Shown: one piece after another, positions 1-6,500 of the stretch
Numbering within the stretch: the first letter of the stretch is position 1
Layout: each line of letters starts with the position of its first letter
NCBI GenBank assembly: GCA_002438625.1
Contig: DJPS01000038.1
Location: forward strand, 1-6,819
Direction of reading: 5' to 3'
Length of the DNA stretch: 6,819 nt
Source: Christensenella sp. UBA6406
GTDB lineage: Bacteria; Bacillota; Clostridia; Christensenellales; UBA1242
The notes under the pieces: generated by a model
The model's database searches: none
What the model saw: only the letters and a program-made list of their open reading frames with translations
Told to the model about the DNA's origin: nothing
Program-made: the position numbers and the translations under genes

Positions 1-602
1 TTCTTTTTATTATCAATTTTACATAACAAATTTGACTTATCAGTCGTTGTTACATAAGTGTTATTCACTTTTTCTATTGTTGCATTTTCTCCCATATCTA
101 TGCCATCTATCAAATACTTAACCACCTCTAAATAGATGTCATCATTTTTTAAAAATGCACTGCTTTGATTTGTTACCTTAATAAGTTGCTCCCACTTGTT
201 TTTAAGTTCAGCAAGTTTAAACATATAGAAAGAATAAATATAAAATTCACCGCTCAATTTAATTCTATTTTTTACATAAGCATCATCACTAACTCTATCA
301 AAATTTACAACTGCTTCAACAAGTGTCTCGTTTTTAATTTCATCTTTGCAACCGACATTCAGTCTTTTCATTATAAAGTCTTTTTTCAAACTCTCCCTAA
401 CACAACAACAAATGAAATCCGCTATAACCGCCTTTATCTCTGTTTCATTCGTTTCAGTGGCAATTAAAAAATAAACATTAGTTAAATTGCGTGATATATT
501 AAAAATTCCACCTAAAGACAAAATTTGCTCCCTAAACGATGGCAATTTTTTCTCCAAATAGTCTAAATTTAATTCATTTACGCATAATGCAAGTTCAAAC
601 AT
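1..602 (-). CDS. YtxC-like protein, 3' end beyond window (partial)
   Basis: An uninterrupted minus-strand frame of about 200 codons runs from an ATG at 602-600 off the left edge without a stop. The start is supported by AAAGGA at 618-613, ten bases upstream, and by a promoter-like site further up. The protein begins MFELALCVNELNLDYLEKKL and is mostly helical in character, with no signal peptide or obvious membrane segment. Residues about 55-82 (IKAVIADFI...LKKDFIMKRL), 120-133 (FYIYSFYMFKLAEL) and 157-172 (YLEVVKYLIDGIDMGE) follow the order and spacing I remember for the YtxC family (PF08812), whose later part reads roughly F-x-x-F-R-L-x-x-Y-x-x-x-L and then a YFVDIQ-like stretch. The family is annotated as putative sporulation protein; its biochemical role is unknown. 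Three consecutive cysteines occur at 65-67. The match is by motif layout, not alignment, so the family call is moderate. That the frame is a real gene is much surer. Confidence 0.6.
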   Translation of the reverse strand, partial: MFELALCVNELNLDYLEKKLPSFREQILSLGGIFNISRNLTNVYFLIATETNETEIKAVIADFICCCVRESLKKDFIMKRLNVGCKDEIKNETLVEAVVNFDRVSDDAYVKNRIKLSGEFYIYSFYMFKLAELKNKWEQLIKVTNQSSAFLKNDDIYLEVVKYLIDGIDMGENATIEKVNNTYVTTTDKSNLLCKIDNKK

Positions 603-663
603 ATCAAGCTTATCCTTTCAATTGATTATTACAATTTTAATATTTTGGCGATTAGCAAATTTG

Positions 664-693
664 ATTATATGTAAACATATGTGGTTATGTTAA
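664..693 (-). promoter_or_regulatory. Candidate sigma-A promoter of the YtxC-like gene
   Basis: On the minus strand TTAACA (693-688) and TATAAT (669-664) are separated by 18 bases: five of six and six of six matches to the housekeeping consensus. The start of transcription would fall near 657, leaving a leader of about 55 nt before the ATG at 602. In such AT-rich DNA a good -10 is common, but its position directly before a gene with a ribosome binding site makes it plausible. Confidence 0.5.
667..680. promoter_or_regulatory. Small palindrome overlapping the -10 region
   Basis: ATATGT-AA-ACATAT forms a 14-base inverted repeat that overlaps the -10 box of the promoter before the YtxC-like gene and part of its spacer. 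The position suits a repressor operator. The sequence is all but devoid of G and C, so chance is a real alternative; no regulator is recognised. Confidence 0.25.
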
Positions 694-1000
694 AATTAGC
701 ACATTTACAAACATTCACCTTAAAATATGAACATTTCTTCACACTATAAGGCTAATCACTCTACTCTATTTACGCTGACTTAATTGTTATAATTTTGCAA
801 ATAAATTATATTTTAATTTAACAATGCATATTGCGTAAAATTAAAGTATCTAATGCTAGTTTATTCATTCATAAAGAAAATATTTAATAATTTTACTAAA
901 AATTAAAATTTATCTTTTGTTAAAATGCTTTTACTAGACTTATATAAATATATATTACAATAACTTGTAGAAAAATGCAATTATTTCTAAAATTTTGATA
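694..1000. other. AT-rich gap between rsr and the YtxC-like gene
   Basis: About 300 bases of very AT-rich DNA between the rsr terminator and the promoter of the next gene. Both strands are crowded with stop codons. I see no RNA gene, convincing long inverted repeat or tandem array here, only short A/T palindromes expected from composition. Confidence 0.6.
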
Positions 1001-1036
1001 GAAAAAAGATGCAAATTCATTATTAAAATTGCATCT
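1001..1036 (-). terminator. Intrinsic terminator of rsr
   Basis: Eleven bases after the rsr stop codon the minus strand carries AGATGCAA (1036-1029), a 14-base loop, and TTGCATCT (1014-1007): a perfect 8-bp stem running directly into a T6 tract. It ends the rsr transcript and separates it from the YtxC-like gene, which then needs its own promoter. Confidence 0.9.
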
Positions 1037-1046
1037 AATTAAATTT

Positions 1047-2540
1047 TTATTTATTTATATGATATTCATCAACTTCTTTAACAAGTGTGTCTAGCCCATT
1101 TTCATACATAGGAATATAGTTCAAAATGCTATCATCCCAACCCAAAATTAAGTTACACAACTTTTCTTTGACATTTATTTCACTTGTGCCATATCCCCCC
1201 AAATCTATCATATGGAAAAATGCTTTTGGATTTATCTCTTTCCTGTAATTGTCCATAACCATTTTAGTTGGTGTACACCTAGTAAAATCATTAAACAAAT
1301 CATAAGTTTCATCATAGAAAGATGCATTACACATATTATCCGAAACCATAATGACACGGTCAACAAAAATCTTATTTTGCAAAATATATTCAATAGGCAA
1401 ATTGCAAAATGTGCAACCACCCGTTGCCTCAATTTTATCCGCATTAGAAATAATGCCGTTTGAGTTGGCAAATGTTACAACTTTTAGCCTATCATCAAAA
1501 GTAACGACAATGCTATCTTCACACATCTTATTCGCCATTGCACCCATAACCCTTGCAATATCAACATACATCGCATCACTTCTTGCTGAAAGTTTGCTAT
1601 TCATTGAACCGCTAACATCAATAGCAATCAGAGTTTTACCCTTCAACTTTTCAATGTTGCCAACACTCGCCTCTATTGCAGATTCCAAAGCATCAAACAC
1701 CTTAGATGAAAAATTGTTGTTTGCACTAACTTTAAGATATGCCGTGTAAAACCTAAATGGCAACACTTTACTCTTTTTAACAGCATTTTCATCTGCCAAA
1801 TCACTTAATGCCTTATCTAAACTACTAGGATTTACATTTATAATATTATTTAAATTCCTAAGCAATGCCATATATCCCAACTTGTTTGAGGCAATAAGTT
1901 TTTCCCACACTTCCTTAGTGTTACCTTTTGTTGACAACTCAGTTTCCCAAGTGTAAGGTGTTTTTAAAGTGTCATTAATTATTGCATTGAATATTTTATT
2001 TTGATTTTCATCTTTTGCCTTTGCGTGCGTTAGCCTTAAAACATCAACAAAGGTTATAGCCTTACCCTTTCTATTATATTTAGCAAATTGATATTCATCA
2101 AATTTATTCATTGCACTCGCAAGCCCTTTCTTTAATGCGTTTGGAATAGGTTTACCAAACTTATCAATGTAATAGGCAAGTATTTCAGTTATATCATCCG
2201 CACGTTCTATAACTCCACCACACGCATATTGCACAAAAGCCTTGCCTTCGTTTATGTTTGCAAGTTCTGCAACCAACACTTGTGATACGCTTCTTAAATG
2301 CATCTCCTTTCTTAAATATACCGCCAAATTTGCAACAAATTGTCCCTTACCACTTTCCACCAACTTTCTTGCAAGATCTACAATAGGATAAGATGTATCA
2401 CCATAAAACTTATCTTCACCAAAAAAAGATGTAGTTGCCATTGATAAAAGTTTTAATTTGTCATCCAATTCATACGCTACACAACCGCACGCACTTTCAG
2501 TTATTTTTGATTCGTTTTTATTTTTATTAAACTTAGACAT
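1047..2540 (-). CDS. rsr: Ro60-type TROVE/vWA RNA-binding protein (Rsr)
   Basis: Bacterial orthologue of the Ro60 autoantigen, 497 residues, close to the usual length. In characterised systems it is a cytoplasmic ring that holds Y RNA on its outer surface and binds 3' ends of structured or misfolded RNA in its pore. In Deinococcus the Y RNA tethers it to PNPase. The TROVE domain covers about residues 15-290, with family-typical blocks RKEMHLRSVSQVLVAELA (77-94), YMALLRNL (223-230) and VLPFRFYTAY (259-268). A von Willebrand A domain follows (about 302-490) with an intact MIDAS: D308-x-S310-x-S312 in AIDVSGSM, T377 in GGCT, and D401 in VSDN. Cysteines cluster around the MIDAS threonine (C376, C379) and near the N terminus (CGC at 18-20). 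The ATG at 2540 is preceded by GGGGGTG four bases away. No rtcB or PNPase gene is in view. A structured RNA gene lies upstream on the same strand, the arrangement expected for a Ro/Y RNA pair. Confidence 0.93.
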   Translation of the reverse strand: MSKFNKNKNESKITESACGCVAYELDDKLKLLSMATTSFFGEDKFYGDTSYPIVDLARKLVESGKGQFVANLAVYLRKEMHLRSVSQVLVAELANINEGKAFVQYACGGVIERADDITEILAYYIDKFGKPIPNALKKGLASAMNKFDEYQFAKYNRKGKAITFVDVLRLTHAKAKDENQNKIFNAIINDTLKTPYTWETELSTKGNTKEVWEKLIASNKLGYMALLRNLNNIINVNPSSLDKALSDLADENAVKKSKVLPFRFYTAYLKVSANNNFSSKVFDALESAIEASVGNIEKLKGKTLIAIDVSGSMNSKLSARSDAMYVDIARVMGAMANKMCEDSIVVTFDDRLKVVTFANSNGIISNADKIEATGGCTFCNLPIEYILQNKIFVDRVIMVSDNMCNASFYDETYDLFNDFTRCTPTKMVMDNYRKEINPKAFFHMIDLGGYGTSEINVKEKLCNLILGWDDSILNYIPMYENGLDTLVKEVDEYHINK

Positions 2541-2544
2541 TTTA

Positions 2545-2551
2545 CACCCCC
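2545..2551 (-). promoter_or_regulatory. Ribosome binding site of rsr, unusually G-rich
   Basis: GGGGGTG on the minus strand, four bases from the ATG, differs from the ideal GGAGGTG at one position that can still form a G-U pair with the anti-Shine-Dalgarno sequence. It fixes the rsr start and stands out in an otherwise A/T-only leader. Confidence 0.7.
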
Positions 2552-2601
2552 ATTTTTCCCATTTAACCTTATTACAAAAAAGGAAATATATTTATATTTA
2601 T

Positions 2602-2664
2602 TTTAATGCAATACATAAAGTTACTTTACCTACAAAAATAAATTTTGATAAAAGTTGCATTAAA
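2602..2664 (-). promoter_or_regulatory. Possible folded element in the rsr leader
   Basis: TTTAATGCAA (2664-2655 on the minus strand) and TTGCATTAAA (2611-2602) form a perfect 10-bp stem. It encloses two small hairpins: CAAAA/TTTTG around a TTTAT loop, and TAAAG/CTTTA around TAA (2628-2616). Together they draw a three-way junction about 50 bases before the rsr ribosome binding site. A stem of this length is expected about once or twice by chance in so AT-rich a window, so this is tentative. No known riboswitch is recognised. Confidence 0.3.
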
Positions 2665-2680
2665 TAATATTAAAATTAAA

Positions 2681-2733
2681 ATAAAACCACTGATTATAAA
2701 GCTTTTCAATCACTTATAAATCAGCAGTTTTAT
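2681..2733 (-). other. 17-bp hairpin between the ncRNA gene and rsr
   Basis: Minus-strand arms ATAAAAC (2733-2727) with GTTTTAT (2687-2681), a 2x2 internal loop, CTGATT with AATCAG, one bulged base, and ATAA with TTAT give a stem of 17 bp closing a 14-base loop. A T-rich stretch (TTTTAATTTTAA) follows on the minus strand. It could be a weak terminator for read-through from the upstream RNA gene, or a separate small RNA. The long helix broken by an internal loop and a bulge recalls Ro-binding helices, but no promoter is evident and the function is unproven. Confidence 0.4.
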
Positions 2734-2982
2734 GTATATATAAGAATATTGAAATCAATGTTTTTATTAAAGCATTTTCGCATTATCTTAAACACCTAGT
2801 TGAAATTTAAATTTAACTTTTCTTTTAAAACTTGTAAACTTAAAAATTGCAAATAATTTAAATTTTAAGCATTTGAGCAATAAACAATTAAATCTAATTC
2901 AATAAATTAACTTAACTAACAAGTCTAATCCCATAAAAGACTTAAAGTTTACCTAAGAAAAATTAATTCAATATTAATATTT
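2734..2982. other. AT-rich spacer downstream of the ncRNA
   Basis: No reading frame of useful length on either strand and no convincing promoter. It contains the short hairpin repeat listed separately at 2921-2943 and otherwise A/T-rich sequence with small palindromes such as AATATTAATATT just after the T6 tract of the RNA gene. Confidence 0.5.
2921..2943 (-). repeat. Partial second copy of an ncRNA hairpin
   Basis: On the minus strand AAGTCT and AGACTT form a perfect 6-bp stem around the 11-base loop TTTATGGGATT. The upstream RNA has an equivalent hairpin at 3126-3106: AAAGT/ACTTT around the 11-base loop TGTGGGATTGG. The stretch TGGGATTRGACTT is shared by both with one difference. This may be a decayed duplicate of part of the RNA or a second short RNA with the same loop; chance similarity is not excluded. 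Confidence 0.35.
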
Positions 2983-3273
2983 AAAAAACCGCCGAGAAAC
3001 AACCGCTTACAGCCTTTGATACACACCTACATGCCTACCCATGGCATCCCCACTTTAACCCCCAAAAGAGAGTTAAACGACAGGACTTGAACCTGCATAA
3101 GCGACAAAGTCCAATCCCACAACTTTTATGCCATAAAATTAAACTTAATCGCTCAAACCATTTGCCTGATATACATCTTCCAGCACTTGAATTTCAAGGA
3201 AAACTTTAACAGTTTCAATGGTTAGTAGGACTATTAACTTTTCCGAAGTACCTGTAAACTACACTACGGCTAC
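2983..3273 (-). ncRNA. Large structured RNA with tRNA-like module; candidate Ro-associated Y RNA
   Basis: A perfect promoter points into about 290 nt with no reading frame. The fold is self-contained. The 5' GCCG (3270-3267) pairs with CGGC (2994-2991), and AG/CT continues it past a bulged T. GTTTACAG (3259-3252) pairs with CTGTAAGC (3012-3005), all eight pairs including one G-U. Inside lie a 14-bp hairpin (3244-3198: GGAAAA/TTTTCC plus TTAATAGT/ACTGTTAA), small hairpins at 3197-3187 and 3185-3163, a tRNA-like acceptor and T-arm (3156-3073), and ATGCC/GGCAT (3047-3031). The closing helix is followed two bases later by T6 (2988-2983), a plausible end. Bacterial Y RNAs are often encoded beside rsr, and the YrlA class contains a tRNA-like module; those facts plus position give the Y RNA inference. 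Against it, I recall bacterial Y RNAs as about 90-130 nt. I see no hallmarks of tmRNA, RNase P RNA, SRP RNA, 6S RNA or T-box. Confidence 0.75.
3073..3156 (-). other. tRNA-like acceptor plus T-arm module inside the ncRNA
   Basis: TTGAGCG (3156-3150) pairs over seven positions with CGTTTAA (3079-3073), two of them G-U. Directly abutting, as in tRNA, is a T-arm: stem GCAGG (3096-3092) with CCTGT (3084-3080) around the canonical 7-base loop TTCAAGT (3091-3085). No CCA or discriminator-like tail follows (CTCTC instead). The segment between the two halves is not tRNA-like. It offers TTTTAT-GGC-ATAAAA (3138-3124), which can also be drawn as a 7-base loop ATGGCAT on four pairs, and a competing hairpin AAAGT/ACTTT whose 11-base loop holds GGGATT and could act like a D-loop. 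The two hairpins overlap, so only one can form fully. It is therefore a mimic, not a decodable tRNA. Confidence 0.7.
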
Positions 3274-3279
3274 GATAGT

Positions 3280-3308
3280 ATTATATCAGCTTAACATTAT
3301 TTTGTCAA
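3280..3308 (-). promoter_or_regulatory. Perfect consensus sigma-70/sigma-A promoter of the ncRNA
   Basis: Minus strand TTGACA (3308-3303), a 17-base spacer, and TATAAT (3285-3280): twelve of twelve consensus matches at ideal spacing. The predicted start is about 3273 (G), just before the 5' strand of the closing helix of the RNA. This strength is typical of stable RNA genes and implies abundant, probably constitutive expression. Confidence 0.93.
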
Positions 3309-3379
3309 CTATGTTAAACAAAAAGATAAATATATTTTATATAAAATTATAAAAATAAATTGGAACAATTATTTAAAAC

Positions 3380-3409
3380 AAGAAAGGTACAAAAGCACCT
3401 TTCTTTTTT
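3380..3409. terminator. Bidirectional intrinsic terminator
   Basis: AAGAAAGGT (3380-3388) and ACCTTTCTT (3397-3405) form a perfect 9-bp stem, extended by two further pairs to an AAAA or TTTT loop. On the plus strand it runs into T6 (3404-3409); on the minus strand it is followed by GTTTTAAAT. It ends the surface-protein transcript about 130 bases after its stop codon and insulates the ncRNA promoter from read-through. Confidence 0.85.
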
Positions 3410-3501
3410 GATTAGTAAACAACGCTTTACTTTTCTATTTATTGTATTATTTTACCTGTTTGTCCTTTTCATAAGGAATTTATTTTATCCACCCTTGCTC
3501 T

Positions 3502-3528
3502 CGCTCAAATCCGCTTACGATTTGGGCG
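3502..3528 (-). other. GC-rich hairpin just after the surface-protein stop codon
   Basis: Minus strand CGCCCAAATC (3528-3519) pairs with GATTTGAGCG (3511-3502) around GTAAGCG: three plus six pairs with one C-A mismatch. It is followed by GAGAGCAAGGGTGG. The GC content is well above the surrounding spacer and there is no T tract, so it is not itself a standard terminator. It may protect the mRNA 3' end or be part of a dispersed cassette. Confidence 0.45.
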
Positions 3529-3537
3529 TTAGATTAT

Positions 3538-6500
3538 TTAGATTGAAAGGAACAAAGCAGGAGCAATACCGCAGCTATTTAAATACGTAGTTTGGATGGT
3601 GAGCCCACCACCACTAGTCACGACCTTAACCACATTTTCCTCATCAAAGCAAGAACGCAACCACCAATGGCGTAGTTCTGCTTTGCCATCCTTCTTCTCT
3701 CTAACCGCATATCTGTGGAAATATGTTTCTGCATCTTTTTGGCTTAGCAAGAAAATTTTATCTCCACTTCCACTATTTTTTGCATATGTTGTTAAAGTAT
3801 CTGAATTATCACAATCTTGGTGTTCACAATCTTGGTGTTCACAATAATGGTGTTTACAATTTTTCCCGCCACGATAAGTTGATGAGCAATAATTACACAA
3901 ATCACCTATGTTGGTTGATTTGACCTTTGCTGAATCATAAGAAAATAGGCCTAAAAAACCTTTATATGTTAAACCTCCAACAGAAACACTTGAACTTGTA
4001 CTATTTAGCCATTTTCTTATTTGACTATCCGTATAACAACCTGTACGCGTTGAATCTTCTCCAGATTTTCCAGACCATTTTATGTATTGTCCTATATATC
4101 CATCACTTGATACTGATTGCAGCAAACTCCTTGAAACCACCAATGCGATTGTTTCGCTTCCACTTGTTTCAATATTTAAAATTTGCCATTGTAAAGTTTT
4201 TCCATTATACGTACCAAAATTTACCACTCTAATCCATTGGGCAGTTACTGTTAAATCTTCATCCTTTGTATATTTGTAACCTAAATCATAGTAAGTTGAG
4301 CCACTTAACCAACCATTAAAGTCGCAACCAGTGACTGTTGTGTTATTTATTTTCGCACTTGAACCCACTGTAACAGAAGGTGCTGTGCTACTTAATGAGA
4401 ATGAAACACCTTGCACCTTATAACCCGCTTCAATGCTACCAAATGTTACACCTGTAACACTGCCACTATTATATGTAATTCTATAAGTGCTAATCGTTCC
4501 ACTTGTTGCTTCGTTACTGTTTTGGGCACTTGTTTCGCCTTTTGTTACAACTTTAAAACTCCAATTATCGCTTTTAGTTTTTTGTTGTTGAATTAGACTT
4601 ACAAAACTATATTCAACTACATCTTGTACAACAGTTTGTGTTGAACCAATTTTAGTTGTTCCATTATACAAAGTTACTTCATAGCCACTGTTACCTGTTA
4701 CATTAGTCCAAGTTGCTTTACCTGATGACCAAGTTGGATTTGTTGGCGCTGAAAGTTTGCTTTCAACAATGCTAAATATTCTTTCCGCTGTTCCTGTATA
4801 ATTATTTATACCAGTTATTTTAACTACCGCAGCAGTTGTTATTTGTGTATTATTTGAATAAGAATATTCAAAATCTGTACCTGCAGTTAATTGCTTTCCA
4901 TTTAGTGTTACTGCTGGCGTTGGCTTAATTTCCGCCCCATTGTTATAAGATTGGGCTGCCACCGCATCTATTGATGCACCTGAAAGACTTAATTTATTCA
5001 TTGTTAAAGAAACCGTAAATACTTTTGTTGCGTGATTTGGTGCTGAAACTTGAACATATAAAGTGCTTGCACTTGTTACATCGCTTACATTTATGTAAGT
5101 TGGAATATCTGCAACAAAGTTGCCATTTGTTTTGCAATATTTATAAGTTTTTGTTTGTTTATTTACTACAACTATATTGTTATAATTCAATGTAGGTTTT
5201 TGAGCACTACCACTATAAGTCATTGCAGTTGCCGTAATTGAGCCTGTAATTGTTGCACTTGTAATTTGATATGGTGCTTCTTTTGTTCCTGAATAACCAT
5301 TCATACCTGTGATAAGTAAGGTTGCACTGCCAACTTCTGTGTTTGCTGTTGTTGCAATATAATCTTTACCTTTTGTTAATGTTATCCCGCTTAAAATAAC
5401 AGCAATTTGTGCTGGTAAAGATGTTGTCCCATCATAAACTTTATTTGACACAGTTACAGTTGCACCACTTATATCTTTTGATTGTTCTATTTGGAAATAG
5501 ACTATTTGCGTGCCTTTATAATTGTTTTGACCTGTAATTGTTATAGTTGCTTTTTGACCCACATTTATGTTGTTTGCATATGTGATTGTATAGTCATCTG
5601 CGGTTAATAGATTACCATCTTTAAGTCTAATATTTGGCTTTATTTCACTACCAGTGTAAATATAACTATCTTCATAGTTTGTTACATTTACATTGTTGAT
5701 ATCTCTCTTATTTATAGTTAAATTATATGAAATAGATAAATTTGTGCCATAGTTTGCTGTTATTGTTGTCGTTCCAACTTTAACTATATGCACCTTTCCA
5801 TTTACATCTACTGTTGCAATATTTTCATTGCTACTAGAATAACTAAATGTTACACCGCTTGCTCCTATACTTGTTATTGGGTTGATGAAATCTTCATCTC
5901 CGTATGTCTTTTCTATTGTGCTATGTTCATACTTTATTATTTGCTCTATTCCCCATAATGGCTTTATTACTACATCTCCATATAGTCCTGTTGCTGTTTG
6001 TCCTGCTTTTATTATATCTGCTAATTGCCAAACATAAGTTGCATTGTTATCTGCCACTTTCCAACCCATAAAACTATATTGTGTGTCTGCATTTGTTAGT
6101 GTTGGCAAGTTGATTGATGTGTTGATTGTATAAGTTAGTGAATATGTGCCATTATTATTATTTTTTATTCCTTCTACTGCTCCTAATTGGTCTGATAGAC
6201 TTGTATCTCCACCAACATCAAATGTTATTGTATATGCTACACTTTCCCAAACTGGTATGATTGTTACCGCTGTGCCTTGAGCGGTTAAATTGTTTGGTAT
6301 TGTTATTTGACCATTTTCTTTTGAATATTGAATTTTGTTTTCGCCTGTTGAGCCTTTTACTTTCCAACCGCTTAGTGTGTATCCTACTTTGCTTATATTG
6401 TTACTTTCAACTGAGACTGTTGTGCTTCCACTTTCCGCATATGTGATTGTTTGCGTTGTTGGGGCATCACCTGTTGTTGCCCCATCTAAGTCAAAATATA

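Noticed and set aside
165..467. 100-codon plus-strand frame
   Set aside because: It lies wholly opposite the YtxC-like reading frame, which has a ribosome binding site and family-like motifs; the plus-strand product is low-complexity and has no recognisable features.
781..960. Promoter-like AT-rich stretches between rsr and the YtxC-like gene
   Set aside because: Many TATAAT-like hexamers occur by composition alone; none has a convincing -35 partner leading to a gene.
1212..1749. Several 80-130 codon frames overlapping rsr in other frames
   Set aside because: They are shadows of the well-supported Ro60 coding sequence and contain none of the features of a separate gene.
3073..3156. A genuine class II tRNA gene of 84 nt
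   Set aside because: The acceptor and T-arm fit, but there is no proper D-arm, the anticodon-like loop is in the wrong place, no CCA or usual discriminator follows, and both ends are embedded in a longer RNA closed by its own helices.
2983..3273. tmRNA, RNase P RNA, SRP RNA or T-box leader
   Set aside because: The ends do not form a tRNA-type acceptor with CCA, and I find no tag frame, no RNase P conserved core, no SRP helix 8 tetraloop motif and no T-box sequence.
3360..3590. 76-residue plus-strand frame with a hydrophobic segment
   Set aside because: It runs straight through the bidirectional terminator hairpin and overlaps the end of the surface-protein gene on the other strand; there is no convincing ribosome binding site.
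3810..3854. CRISPR-like array
   Set aside because: The 15-bp units are contiguous with no spacers and are in frame within a coding sequence.
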